A program made the position numbers and the translations under genes. Shown here piece by piece: positions 26,158-35,132 of a DNA stretch of 64,000 bases; within the stretch, counting starts at the first letter, position 1, and every line of letters begins with the position of its first letter. Source of the stretch: Holophaga foetida DSM 6591 (GTDB lineage: Bacteria; Acidobacteriota; Holophagae; Holophagales; Holophagaceae); the NCBI RefSeq assembly GCF_000242615.2, contig NZ_KI912268.1:2625811-2689810 (forward strand), given 5' to 3'. Below the pieces are notes generated by a model. The model ran no database searches, had not been told where the DNA came from, and saw only the letters and a program-made list of their open reading frames with translations.

Positions 26158-27176
26158 CCAATCGCGGACTCGTCATCCATTCCCCCGGCCAGGTCAGCCT
26201 GGACGCGCTGCCGATGCCGAGCCCCGGGCCTGGCGAGGTGCGGGTGAGGATGCGCTACGTGGCTCTCTGCGGCTCCGATAAGAAGCTCTTCGACGGCACC
26301 TACAAGGCCCCTCACAAATACCCCATCCTCATCGGACACGAGTGGGTGGGGGTGGTGGACGCCCTGGGCGAGAACTGCGCCCCGGGTCTGGCGGTGGGGG
26401 ATCTGGTGACCGGGGACTGCTCCCTCTACTGCGGCGAGTGCTACTACTGCACCACCGAGGGCAACCGGAACCACTGCCTGAGCATCCAGAAGCGGGGCAT
26501 CACCGTGGACGGCGCCTGCGCCGAGTTCATGGTGATCAACCGGCGCCACCTCTACCGCTGCGAGGGTGGCGGGGATGTCCTCTCCTACGTGCTCACCGAG
26601 CCCATGTCCGTCTCGGCCACGGCCATCGGCCTGCGCTTCAGCCGCGAAACCATGAAGAAGGTCCGCAAGGCCCTGGTCATCGGGGCGGGGGGCATCGGGG
26701 CCCTGGCCCTCTTCACCCTCCAGGACTACGGAATCCGGGACATCACCATCGTGGACCTGGTGCAGGAGAAGCTCGACGTGGCAGCGTCTCTGGGGGTCCC
26801 CGGGGTCAAGGCGAGGGTCTCGGATCTCACGGATCTGGAGGCGGACAGCTTCGACCTCATCCTGGAAGCCTCGGGCAGCGGCGCCGCCCTCAAGCGGACC
26901 GTGGCCCTGGCGGCCCCCGATGGCAAGATCGTCTGCATCGGCCACCAGGGAAGTCTGGAGATGGACTTCGGGCTGGTGATGAAGAAGTCCCTGACCCTGG
27001 CCGCCAGCATGGGCAGCACCGGCGGCTTCCAGGACGCCGCCCGGATCATCGCGGGCAGCCGCGAGGCCGTCTCCAGGGTCGTGACCCGGATCGTGCCCCT
27101 AGCCGAGTCCGCAGCCTATCTCAAGGAAGGGAAGGCTCATCCCGGGGATCTCAAGGTGGTCATCGATCTGGGGTGA
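26142..27176 (+). CDS. zinc-dependent alcohol dehydrogenase, MDR family
   Basis: A 344-residue medium-chain dehydrogenase. The catalytic zinc region is ALCGSDKKLFDG with GHEWVG, and four cysteines in CSLYCGECYYCTTEGNRNHC bind the structural zinc. The Rossmann motif GAGGIGALAL followed by IVDL (acidic) predicts NAD preference. AGGAG precedes ATG 26142. Relatives oxidise polyols such as sorbitol, threonine or, in aminoglycoside pathways, deoxy-scyllo-inosamine. With the upstream cyclase and isomerase, a cyclitol ketone/alcohol substrate is the best inference. Confidence 0.85.
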   Translation: MPAHVANRGLVIHSPGQVSLDALPMPSPGPGEVRVRMRYVALCGSDKKLFDGTYKAPHKYPILIGHEWVGVVDALGENCAPGLAVGDLVTGDCSLYCGECYYCTTEGNRNHCLSIQKRGITVDGACAEFMVINRRHLYRCEGGGDVLSYVLTEPMSVSATAIGLRFSRETMKKVRKALVIGAGGIGALALFTLQDYGIRDITIVDLVQEKLDVAASLGVPGVKARVSDLTDLEADSFDLILEASGSGAALKRTVALAAPDGKIVCIGHQGSLEMDFGLVMKKSLTLAASMGSTGGFQDAARIIAGSREAVSRVVTRIVPLAESAAYLKEGKAHPGDLKVVIDLG

Positions 27177-27205
27177 TGGTGGGAGGGAGGGCCCGGGATC
27201 TCTTG

Positions 27206-27243
27206 AGTGTGCGGGCCTTCGATTCCCTTCGGTGATGAATACC
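27206..27243 (+). repeat. degenerate CRISPR pseudo-repeat upstream of cas3
   Basis: GTGCGGGCCTTCG (27209-27221) is identical to bases 4-16 of the CRISPR repeat. After a gap of the same length (8 bases), CGGTGATGAATAC matches 8 of 13 bases of the repeat's 3' end. It sits about 130 bp before cas3, in the same orientation as the array repeats. This layout recalls CreR-type regulatory RNAs that direct Cascade to the cas promoter. Confidence 0.5.
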
Positions 27244-27285
27244 TTGGTCAACTGAATCAGGGCCAGGCGCGGAAATTAGCCGTCT

Positions 27286-27307
27286 ACATTCTTGTGACAA
27301 GAAATGT
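27286..27307. promoter_or_regulatory. imperfect palindrome in the cas promoter region
   Basis: ACATTCTTGT-G-ACAAGAAATGT is a 10-bp inverted repeat with a single bulged A, 62 bp before the cas3 start. It could be a repressor operator for the cas operon or an RNA hairpin. No clear -35/-10 pair was identified around it. Confidence 0.45.
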
Positions 27308-27369
27308 CTAGTCGCAATGGCTATTCTTGGGGGGTCATGTCAGTGATGTGAACCCAGGGGGGCCTTGCG

Positions 27370-29616
27370 ATGGCTGCAACCCAAAGTGATGTTCTCGCTC
27401 ATGTTGTCCAAGGTGGGGCAGGTGATTGGCGCCAACATGACCTGGGTGACCACTTGGCCGGGACAGCTCGGCGTGCAGGTGCCTTTGCCGCTCAATTTGC
27501 TTCGGAGTCTTGGGCTGAGATGGCGGCCCAGTTGCATGATCTTGGGAAGGCAGGGGCGGATTTCCAGAGGTATCTGCGTACGGCCAGCGGATACGACGCT
27601 GAGGCTCACCTGGAGGGGAAGCATGGCAAGGTGGATCACAGCTCAGCTGGTGCGGTCTGGGCTTGTGGGCAATGGCGTATACAAGGGACCTTGTTGGCCT
27701 ATCCCATTGCGGGCCACCATGCCGGGCTTCCCGATTGGATCGGGGGTGTCTCTGGATTAGAGGCGCGGGTCCGCAAGCTAGACCGGTTGAAGGAGGCCCA
27801 GGTTAACGGCATGCTTGCGCTACTGGCATCTCTGAGGCCGCCGACCCAGCCTCCCAAAGTGGACCCGGACCATCCGGAAGACGTGCACCTCTGGCTGAGA
27901 ATGCTCTTCTCCTGCCTAGTGGATGCCGATTTTCTAGACACTGAGGCGTTCATGGACCCAGCGCGGGTCGAGCTGCGCGGTCAGGAGCAGCCCCACCTAG
28001 GTGCCCTCAAGGCCAGGCTGGACGCTCACATGGCTGGGCTAGCTAGGGGGGCCGATGATTCTCCGGTCAACCGGGTGCGCTGCCAGGTGCTGGCCTCCTG
28101 TCGGGATGGTGCCGAGTTGGCGCCTGGCCTGTTCTCTTTGACGGTGCCCACGGGCGGTGGGAAGACCCTGGCCTCCATGGCCTTCGCCTTGGACCATGCG
28201 GTGCGCCACGGCAAGCGCCGGGTGGTGGTGGTCATTCCCTATACCAGCATCATCGAGCAGACCGCGGAGGTTCTGGCCAAGGTATTCGGTCCTGGGGTGG
28301 TGCTGGAGCACCACAGCAACCTAGACCCGGCGCGGGAGACCCTGGCGGGGCGGCTCGCCTCCGAAAACTGGGATGCCCCCATCATCGTCACCACCAACGT
28401 CCAGTTCTTCGAGTCCCTGTTCGCCTCCCGCACCGGGGCCTGTCGCAAGTTGCACAATCTGGTGGATAGCGTGGTGGTCTTCGATGAGGCCCAGATGCTC
28501 CCCTCTTCGTTCCTGAAGCCCATCCTCCAGGTGCTGGGAACCCTGGTGCGGCAGTACGGGGCCTCGGCGGTGCTCTGTACGGCGACCCAGCCCACCCTGC
28601 AGGGGCGGATCGGCACCCAGGGGGCGGTCTTCACAGGACTGGAGGGGGTCCGCGAGTTGATGCCGGATCCTACGGGTCTGGCGGTGAGCCTGCGCCGCAC
28701 CGCTCTGCGCCTCCACTCACCGGACTTCACTCCCGTCACCTGGGGGGCCCTGGCGGAGGAGTTGGCCGAAAAGGACCAAGTGCTCTGTATCGTGAACACC
28801 CGCCGGGACTGCCGGGAGCTCCACGCCTGCATGCCGGAAGGCACTCTCCACCTGTCGGCGCTCATGTGTCCCGAGCACCGCAGTGACCTGATCCGCATGA
28901 TCAAGGAGCGTCTCAAGGCGGGCGATCCCATCCGGGTGATCTCGACCCAGCTGGTGGAAGCGGGCGTGGATCTGGACTTCCCGGTCGTGTACCGGGCCCT
29001 GGCGGGCCTGGACTCCATGGCCCAGGCGGCGGGGCGCTGCAACCGGGAGGGGAAGCTGGGGCGACTGGGGGATGTGGTGCTCTTCACGCCCCCCAAGCCC
29101 GCCCCCTCGGGTTTGCTGCTCAAGGGGGAGGAGGCCGCTCGGGAGCTGCTGCGGGTGTGCCCGGAGCTGGCCCTGAGCTTGGCCCCGGAGGCCTTCACCC
29201 GTTATTTTCAGACCTTCTACGGCAAGGTGAACAGCTTTGACGAGAAGGATATGGTGGGCCTGCTGGTGAAGGAGGCCCATCTCGCCAAGTTCCAGTTCCG
29301 TGAGGCCGCCGAGGCCTTTCGGCTCATCGATGAAGGGGATCAGGCCGCCATCATCGTTCGATATGGACCCCACCGGGAACGGATCGAGAGGCTAGTGGAG
29401 GCGCTGCGCTTTGCGGGCCCCAGCCGGGAGCGGCTCCGGGCGCTCCAGCGCTTCACGGTCACCCTTCCGGGTCGAGTGGTCCAGGAGCTTCACCGCCAGG
29501 GCGACATCGAGGAGGTGCAGGGCTTCTGGGTCCAGGTGGCCGACAGTCTCTACGACGACAGGGCTGGACTCTGTGCCGATGCCATCCGCTTCCGCCCCGA
29601 TCTCTACACCCTTTGA
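27370..29616 (+). CDS. cas3: CRISPR-associated helicase/nuclease Cas3 (type I-C)
   Basis: A 748-residue Cas3 that unwinds and shreds DNA targeted by Cascade. The N-terminal HD nuclease has HDLGK (56-60), DHSSAG (89-94) and GHHAG (115-119). The SF2 helicase has Walker A PTGGGKT (about 259), the DEAQ box (VVFDEAQML, about 372) and motif VI QAAGRCNREG (about 552). Domain order is HD then helicase, as usual for type I-C. It is the first gene of a tightly packed operon ending at cas2. Confidence 0.95.
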   Translation: MAATQSDVLAHVVQGGAGDWRQHDLGDHLAGTARRAGAFAAQFASESWAEMAAQLHDLGKAGADFQRYLRTASGYDAEAHLEGKHGKVDHSSAGAVWACGQWRIQGTLLAYPIAGHHAGLPDWIGGVSGLEARVRKLDRLKEAQVNGMLALLASLRPPTQPPKVDPDHPEDVHLWLRMLFSCLVDADFLDTEAFMDPARVELRGQEQPHLGALKARLDAHMAGLARGADDSPVNRVRCQVLASCRDGAELAPGLFSLTVPTGGGKTLASMAFALDHAVRHGKRRVVVVIPYTSIIEQTAEVLAKVFGPGVVLEHHSNLDPARETLAGRLASENWDAPIIVTTNVQFFESLFASRTGACRKLHNLVDSVVVFDEAQMLPSSFLKPILQVLGTLVRQYGASAVLCTATQPTLQGRIGTQGAVFTGLEGVRELMPDPTGLAVSLRRTALRLHSPDFTPVTWGALAEELAEKDQVLCIVNTRRDCRELHACMPEGTLHLSALMCPEHRSDLIRMIKERLKAGDPIRVISTQLVEAGVDLDFPVVYRALAGLDSMAQAAGRCNREGKLGRLGDVVLFTPPKPAPSGLLLKGEEAARELLRVCPELALSLAPEAFTRYFQTFYGKVNSFDEKDMVGLLVKEAHLAKFQFREAAEAFRLIDEGDQAAIIVRYGPHRERIERLVEALRFAGPSRERLRALQRFTVTLPGRVVQELHRQGDIEEVQGFWVQVADSLYDDRAGLCADAIRFRPDLYTL

Positions 29617-29635
29617 AATACGCCAGGAGCTGCCC

Positions 29636-30346
29636 ATGGAACATGCCAATCGGATCTATTGTCTGGAGGTGAGGGGCGACTTCGCCTGCTTCACCCGCCC
29701 AGAGATGAAGGTGGAGCGGGTCAGCTACGATGTCATCACCCCCTCCGCCGCTCGGGCCATCTTCGAGGCCATCTTCTGGAAACCCGCCATCCAGTGGCGG
29801 GTGCGGAAGATCGAAGTCCTCAACCCCATCCAGTGGACCAGCGTCCGCCGCAATGAGGTGGGGGCAGTGGCGAGCGGCAAGGATGGGCTCTTCGTGGAGG
29901 ACAATCGCCAGCAGCGGGCCGGGCTCTTCCTGCGGGATGTGGCCTATCGGCTCCACGCCGAGATGGTGTTCATTCCCGTGGCCCGCCGGAAAGCCGGGGG
30001 ACGGAGCACGCCGGAGGCCCTGGTGGACCCTGGGGAACGGGAAGTCCTCCGCCGTGATGAGAATCCCGCCAAGTACCAGGCTATGTTCGAGCGACGGGCC
30101 ACCAAGGGACAGTGCTTCAACCAGCCCTACTTCGGGTGCCGGGAGTTCAGCCTGGGCAGCTACCGATTAGTGGACCCGGCCAGCGCCGATCCGGCCCCCA
30201 TTCCCGAGGCGCGGGACCTGGGCTTCATGCTCTATGACCTGGACTTCCAGGCGGAGGGTGGTCCGGCACCTGCGTTCTTCCGGGCCCGTCTGGAGCAGGG
30301 CGTGGTCCATGTGCCCGACTGGGACAGCCCGGAGGTGCGGCGATGA
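29636..30346 (+). CDS. cas5c: Cas5c, pre-crRNA processing endonuclease
   Basis: A 236-residue type I-C Cas5. It begins ANRIYCLEVRGDFACFTRPEMKVERVSYDVITPSAARAI; type I-C Cas5d/c proteins cleave pre-crRNA in place of Cas6, which is absent here. The glycine-rich stretch expected in RAMP folds is near the C-terminus. ATG 29636 follows CAGGAGC by 6 bp. It overlaps cas8c by four bases. Confidence 0.93.
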   Translation: MEHANRIYCLEVRGDFACFTRPEMKVERVSYDVITPSAARAIFEAIFWKPAIQWRVRKIEVLNPIQWTSVRRNEVGAVASGKDGLFVEDNRQQRAGLFLRDVAYRLHAEMVFIPVARRKAGGRSTPEALVDPGEREVLRRDENPAKYQAMFERRATKGQCFNQPYFGCREFSLGSYRLVDPASADPAPIPEARDLGFMLYDLDFQAEGGPAPAFFRARLEQGVVHVPDWDSPEVRR

Positions 30347-32076
30347 TCCTACAGGCGCTGTGTGAATACTACGAGCGGAAGGCTGCGGATCCGGAAGCCG
30401 GTATCGCCCCCGAGGGTTTTGAGTGGAAGTCCATCCCCTTCCTGGTGGTGGTCAGTCCTGAATGCGAGTTTGTGGAACTCCAGGACACAAGGGAAGGTGA
30501 GGGCAAGAAGCGGCAGGCTCGGCCTTTCCTGGTTCCCAAAGCGGAAAAGCGCACCGTGGGCGTCAAGGCCAACCTCCTCTGGGACAACGCCGAATATGCC
30601 CTGGGTGCCAACTTCCGGGGACGGACGGATATCGCCGAACGCCATGCCGCCTTCCTTGCGCGTTTGACGGACTGGAGTGATCCCGAGGTCAGCGTCATCA
30701 GGACCTTTCTGGAGCGGGGGGCGTTGGAGGCCATTCAAACTAGAATCGGAGAGGGCCCACTGTGGCAGGAACTCGTGGAAACCAATGCTAATCTCACGTT
30801 CCGGGTGGATGGCTCGCCCCGTACAACCGTCTGTGAGGGCATCGAGATGTCCCACGTGGCGAATCCCGAGGCCAGGGGCGGTGAAGGCTGTTGCCTGGTC
30901 TCCGGCCTTCGTCGCCCCATTGCTCGGCTCCACGCCTCCATTCAGGGGGTGAGAGGTGCCCAGTCTTCTGGCGCTGCGCTGGTTTCGTTCAATCTGTCTG
31001 CATTTGCATCCCATGGCAGGGCCCAGAATTTCAATGCGCCCGTCTCAGATTCTGCAGCGTTTGCATATACCACTGCTTTGAACTGCCTGTTGGCCAAGGA
31101 CTCCAAGCAGAAGCTCCAGGTGGGTGATGCGACCACGGTGTTCTGGTCAGGCCGGAGCGCTTCGGCCCTGGAGGAGGGCTTTGCGGCCTTCTTTGGCCTT
31201 GCCCAGAAGGACGACCCCGATGCGGAGACCCGGGCCGTGGCTGAACTCTATGCCGGACCCTACACCGGGCACCTTGTCAGCGCCGGGGACACCCCCTTCT
31301 ATGTGCTGGGACTTGCACCCAATGCGGCCCGGCTCTCGGTGCGCTTCTGGCATGTGGATACGGTGGCGGGGCTGTCAGCCAAGCTTCGGCGTCACCTGGA
31401 TGACCTGGATATCGTCAAGAGCTCCCAGGATCCCGGCCGCCGGGCCCTGATGCACCTGCTCTGTGATCTGGTTTTACAGGGCAAGGCCGACAATGTGCCA
31501 CCGAATCTGGCAGGCCATGTTGTCAAGGCTGTGTTGTCGGGAGGGCCCTACCCACAAACCCTGCTCCATATGGCCATCCGCCGCATCCGCGCTGAGCGGC
31601 AGGTCACCCGCATGCGCGCAGCCGTCCTTAAAGCCGTTCTCAATCGCACCAATCATCTCCAACCCTCGTTATCCAAGGAGATCACCGTGAGCCTCGATCC
31701 TACCAACACCTGTCCCGGTTACGTTCTGGGCCGGGTGTTTGCCCTGCTGGAGCGCATCCAGCTGGCTTCCAACAACTACCAGGAGGTGAATGCCGGAATC
31801 CGGGATCGCTTCTATGGCGCCTTTTCCAGCTCACCCTGCAGCACCTACCCTCTGCTGATGAAACTCAAGAACCACCACCTCCGCAAGATCGAGCGCAAGG
31901 GGGAGGCGGTGAACCTGGAACGCCTGCTGGGGGAGGTCACGGACCTGCTGCCCGCCCAGGGCCCCAAGCCCCACCTCTCTCTGGATGAGCAGGCCCGCTT
32001 CGCCATCGGCTACTACCACCAGCGCCAGGCGCTGTTCACCAAGTCCCCCAAGTCCGAAACCCCTGACCAGGCCTAA
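30343..32076 (+). CDS. cas8c: Cas8c large subunit of type I-C Cascade
   Basis: A 577-residue Csd1/Cas8c, the PAM-recognising large subunit. Typical landmarks are the N-terminal ILQALCEYYERKAADP, the Csd1 core ADIA-like segments and the C-terminal region GYVLGRVFALLERIQ with IRDRFYGAFSSSP. The C-terminal 129 residues can also be translated separately as Cas11c from an internal start. Codon usage matches the rest of the operon. Confidence 0.92.
   Translation: MILQALCEYYERKAADPEAGIAPEGFEWKSIPFLVVVSPECEFVELQDTREGEGKKRQARPFLVPKAEKRTVGVKANLLWDNAEYALGANFRGRTDIAERHAAFLARLTDWSDPEVSVIRTFLERGALEAIQTRIGEGPLWQELVETNANLTFRVDGSPRTTVCEGIEMSHVANPEARGGEGCCLVSGLRRPIARLHASIQGVRGAQSSGAALVSFNLSAFASHGRAQNFNAPVSDSAAFAYTTALNCLLAKDSKQKLQVGDATTVFWSGRSASALEEGFAAFFGLAQKDDPDAETRAVAELYAGPYTGHLVSAGDTPFYVLGLAPNAARLSVRFWHVDTVAGLSAKLRRHLDDLDIVKSSQDPGRRALMHLLCDLVLQGKADNVPPNLAGHVVKAVLSGGPYPQTLLHMAIRRIRAERQVTRMRAAVLKAVLNRTNHLQPSLSKEITVSLDPTNTCPGYVLGRVFALLERIQLASNNYQEVNAGIRDRFYGAFSSSPCSTYPLLMKLKNHHLRKIERKGEAVNLERLLGEVTDLLPAQGPKPHLSLDEQARFAIGYYHQRQALFTKSPKSETPDQA
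31675..31689 (+). promoter_or_regulatory. internal ribosome binding site and GTG start for Cas11c
   Basis: AAGGAG (31675-31680) lies 6 bp before an in-frame GTG (31687), an optimal arrangement buried inside the cas8c reading frame. Confidence 0.75.
31687..32076 (+). CDS. cas11c: Cas11c small subunit, nested in cas8c
   Basis: A 129-residue in-frame product sharing the cas8c stop codon. Its start (MSLDPTNTCPGYVLGRVFAL) falls where experimentally shown type I-C Cas11c proteins begin, and a strong ribosome site precedes the GTG. Cas11c lines the Cascade backbone and is needed for stable complexes. The protein is helical, ending in the flexible tail SPKSETPDQA. Production here is inferred from the start signal. 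Confidence 0.72.
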   Translation: MSLDPTNTCPGYVLGRVFALLERIQLASNNYQEVNAGIRDRFYGAFSSSPCSTYPLLMKLKNHHLRKIERKGEAVNLERLLGEVTDLLPAQGPKPHLSLDEQARFAIGYYHQRQALFTKSPKSETPDQA

Positions 32077-32085
32077 GGAGCCACC

Positions 32086-32991
32086 ATGACCCTCACCAAG
32101 CGCTATGACTTCGTCCTATTCTTCGATGTTCAAGATGGCAATCCCAATGGCGACCCCGATGCGGGCAATCTCCCCCGCATCGATGCGGAGACCGGGCGGG
32201 GGCTGGTCACGGATGTCTGCCTCAAGCGGAAGGTCCGGAACTTTGTCCAGCTGACCCGGGGCAGCCAGGCGCCCTTCGACATCTTCGTGAAGGAAAAGGC
32301 GGTCTTGAACCAGAACATTTCGGCTGCGTATACAGCCTTGGGCATCGATCTGGAAAAGGATCCTGCTGATCCCAAGGATGGGAAGAAGCGCAACACCAAG
32401 GGGGCGGCGCAGGGGAGTGAAGTGGACAAGGGGCGGAAGGCCCTCTGTGATCGGTTCTTCGATGTACGCACCTTCGGGGCGGTCATGAGTACCGGGGCCA
32501 ATGCCGGTCAGGTTCGCGGCCCCATCCAGCTCACCTTCGCCCGTTCGGTGGAGCCCATCGTTGCCTTGGAGCACTCCATCACCCGCATGGCTGTTGCCAC
32601 TGAGGCCGAGGCGGAGAAGCAGGGCGGAGACAACCGCACCATGGGCCGCAAGTACACCGTGCCCTACGGTCTCTACCGCGCCCACGGCTTTGTCTCGGCC
32701 CACCTCGCCGCTCAGACGGGCTTCACGCAGGCGGATCTGGACCTCTTCTGGGAGTCCCTGGAGAACCTCTTCGAGCATGATCGCAGCGCCGCCCGGGGGC
32801 TCATGGGCACCCGCCGCCTAGTGGTCTTCGAACATGGGAGCGTCCTGGGGAGTGCGCCCGCCAGTGATCTCTTCGAGCGGGTGACCTGGGAGCGTGTCAC
32901 GGAGGGACCGGCTCGGGAGTTCAGTGACTACCGGATCCTGCTTGATGGTCAGCCCCTCAGCCAGCGCAAGACCGTGGTGAGCATCCAGTAA
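32086..32991 (+). CDS. cas7c: Cas7c backbone subunit (Csd2)
   Basis: A 301-residue Csd2/Cas7 that polymerises along crRNA. The N-terminus ([20 protein letters not shown]) is the family hallmark, followed by [38 protein letters not shown] marks the RRM core. It lies 9 bp after cas8c and abuts cas4. Confidence 0.96.
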   Translation: MTLTKRYDFVLFFDVQDGNPNGDPDAGNLPRIDAETGRGLVTDVCLKRKVRNFVQLTRGSQAPFDIFVKEKAVLNQNISAAYTALGIDLEKDPADPKDGKKRNTKGAAQGSEVDKGRKALCDRFFDVRTFGAVMSTGANAGQVRGPIQLTFARSVEPIVALEHSITRMAVATEAEAEKQGGDNRTMGRKYTVPYGLYRAHGFVSAHLAAQTGFTQADLDLFWESLENLFEHDRSAARGLMGTRRLVVFEHGSVLGSAPASDLFERVTWERVTEGPAREFSDYRILLDGQPLSQRKTVVSIQ

Positions 32992-33618
32992 ATGGAAGAC
33001 GACGAGCTCCTCGTTCCCTTGGCAGCCCTGGAGCACTGGTCCTATTGCCACCGCCAGTGCGGGCTGATCCACCTGGAGAATCTCTGGGCGGAATCGGTTC
33101 GCACGGTGGAGGGGCACCAGCTCCACGAGAAGGTGGATCTGCCGGGCTTGGAACAGCGCCCCGGGATGAGAGTCGCCCGGGCGCTGCAGCTGCGCTCAGA
33201 TGTCCACCATCTGGTGGGGCGGGCCGATGCCGTGGTCTTCTGGGAAGATCCGGTTTGGCCGGACACTGGGAGGCCCTTCCCGGTGGAATACAAACGCAGT
33301 TCAAGGAACACCTTCCGCCACGCAGAACTGCAGCTATGTGCCCAGGCCCTTTGCCTGGAGGAAATGCTGGGGGTCCCCGTCCCGGCCGGAGCGATCTTCT
33401 ACGGTGCCTCCAAGCGCCGACGAGAGGTGGTTTTCGATCAGACACTGAGAGATGAGACGCTCCAAGCTGTCCGGGGGGTGCTTGAGATGCTTCAATCGGC
33501 CCGCACCCCTCCACCCGAACTGGGGCCCAAGTGTCCCGAATGCAGTCTCCAGGAACTCTGCATGCCCGGCCTCCCCGGTATCGGAGGGCTCCGGGCCTAT
33601 CTCCGCGGGATGGACTGA
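32992..33618 (+). CDS. cas4: Cas4 iron-sulfur nuclease
   Basis: A 208-residue Cas4 that trims prespacers and helps PAM selection during adaptation. It has an N-terminal CHRQCGLIH cysteine, the RecB-like nuclease core GRADAVVFW...VEYKR...QLCAQALCLEE, and three C-terminal cysteines in CPECSLQELC completing the Fe-S site. The ATG directly follows the cas7 stop. Confidence 0.94.
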   Translation: MEDDELLVPLAALEHWSYCHRQCGLIHLENLWAESVRTVEGHQLHEKVDLPGLEQRPGMRVARALQLRSDVHHLVGRADAVVFWEDPVWPDTGRPFPVEYKRSSRNTFRHAELQLCAQALCLEEMLGVPVPAGAIFYGASKRRREVVFDQTLRDETLQAVRGVLEMLQSARTPPPELGPKCPECSLQELCMPGLPGIGGLRAYLRGMD

Positions 33619-34650
33619 ATGACCTTGCTGCTCAACACCCTCTACATCACGACGCCTGAGACCCACCTCTACAAGGAGAATGAGACGGTGGTGGTGAAGA
33701 TCAACCGGGAGAAGCGCCTCCAGGTGCCTATCCACCACCTTCAGGCCATCGTGATCCTGGGAACGGCCTATGTCAGCCCCGACCTTTCCCGGATGTGCCT
33801 GGAGCGGCATGTGGCTATCACCTTCCTCTCTGAGCGGGGTCGCTTCCTCGGGCGCATGGAGGGCCCGGATGCCTCCGGGGCCTGGCTTCGGCGCAACCAG
33901 ATGGAGGCCCACCTGGATGAAACCCGCAGCCTGGCGATTGCCAAGACGCTTGTCAAAGGGAAGCTGGCCAATCAGAGGCATGTGGTTCAGCGGGCAGCCA
34001 GGGAGGCGAATGAGGAGGAGGCCCGGGAACTCACGGATATATCGGCGCGGATAGAGATGATCCAAAAACAGGTGGATCGCATGGAGACTCACGACCAGGT
34101 CCGTGGCTGCGAGGGGGAAGCTGCCGCACGCTACTTTGAGGGATTCCCCTTCATGGTGCGCCAGCAGCGCGGGGACTTCCCTTGGGGGGGGCGGAACCGA
34201 CGCCCGCCCAAGGATGCCATGAATGCCCTTCTCTCCTTCTCGTATGCGCTTCTCATGGGAGATTGCCTGGCTGCCTGTCAGTCCGTGGGCCTCGACCCCG
34301 CCCTCGGATTTCTCCACGCCTTCCGTCCGGGGCGTCCTGCCCTGGCCCTTGACCTCATGGAGAGCTTCCGGCCCCTGGTGGCGGACCGCCTAGCCCTGGG
34401 GCTAGTAAACAACCAGCAAGTGCGCTCCAAGGGATTCCTGGTTAGCGAAAGCGGGGCCGTCGAGATGGACGAGGAGACCCGCAAAGAGGTCATCACCGCC
34501 CACCAGACCAGAAAGGCTCAGGTGATCCGCCATCCATTTCTCAACCAGGAGATTCCGTGGGGACTGGTGCTCCAGCTGGAGGCTCGGCTTCTCGCACGGC
34601 ATTTGAGGGGGGACCTCGAAGCCTTTCCTCCCTTTCACCCCAGAGGTTGA
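33619..34650 (+). CDS. cas1: Cas1 integrase (type I-C)
   Basis: A 343-residue Cas1, the metal-dependent integrase of spacer acquisition. Active-site residues fall in the conserved Glu of the central helix and in GFLHAFRPGRPALALDLMESFRPL (His, Asp and Glu). The N-terminal beta domain starts LLNTLYITTPETHLYKENE. It follows cas4 without a gap. Confidence 0.96.
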   Translation: MTLLLNTLYITTPETHLYKENETVVVKINREKRLQVPIHHLQAIVILGTAYVSPDLSRMCLERHVAITFLSERGRFLGRMEGPDASGAWLRRNQMEAHLDETRSLAIAKTLVKGKLANQRHVVQRAAREANEEEARELTDISARIEMIQKQVDRMETHDQVRGCEGEAAARYFEGFPFMVRQQRGDFPWGGRNRRPPKDAMNALLSFSYALLMGDCLAACQSVGLDPALGFLHAFRPGRPALALDLMESFRPLVADRLALGLVNNQQVRSKGFLVSESGAVEMDEETRKEVITAHQTRKAQVIRHPFLNQEIPWGLVLQLEARLLARHLRGDLEAFPPFHPRG

Positions 34651-34653
34651 AGC

Positions 34654-34944
34654 ATGGTGGTGCTTGTCTGTTATGACATTCAGACCATGGAGCGGGCTGG
34701 GCAGCGTCGTCTTCGCCGTGTAGCCAAGGCCTGCCTGAGCTATGGCCAACGGGTCCAATTCAGTGTGTTCGAGTGCAAGGTGACACCCGCTTTGTGGGCG
34801 CAGTTGAAGGCGAAGCTGCTTTCCCTCTATGATCCAGGAGAGGACAGTCTTCGCTTCTACTTCCTGGGTGAAGATGATGTCCGTCAGGCTGAACACCATG
34901 GAGTCAAACCCAGCTTGGATTTTGAGGCGCCTCTGGTGCTTTGA
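34654..34944 (+). CDS. cas2: Cas2
   Basis: A 96-residue Cas2, the dimeric scaffold of the Cas1-Cas2 integrase. It starts MVVLVCYDIQTM, with the conserved Asp in the ferredoxin-like strand, and contains GQRVQFSVFECKV. It is the last cas gene before the leader. Confidence 0.95.
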   Translation: MVVLVCYDIQTMERAGQRRLRRVAKACLSYGQRVQFSVFECKVTPALWAQLKAKLLSLYDPGEDSLRFYFLGEDDVRQAEHHGVKPSLDFEAPLVL

Positions 34945-35132
34945 AGGGGATGGCGCGAAGGTTAAGCGAACGCCCAATTCCTGGCCCCCTCGCGCGACCC
35001 CATGGTTCCTTGAAAAATAAAGAAATGTGAATTGGCAACAGTATGGTTTTCATGATGGAACTGCCAGAACGAGTAGGCCCCCGCGCTCGGATGCATCCAA
35101 TGGCATCGAATGCAATATTTGCGCGAGGGTGA
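34945..35132 (+). promoter_or_regulatory. CRISPR leader
   Basis: This 188-bp non-coding stretch separates cas2 from the first repeat. It includes an AT-richer core (about 35006-35060, TGAAAAATAAAGAAATGTGA) typical of leaders. New spacers should enter at its downstream end. No confident promoter boxes were picked. Confidence 0.7.
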
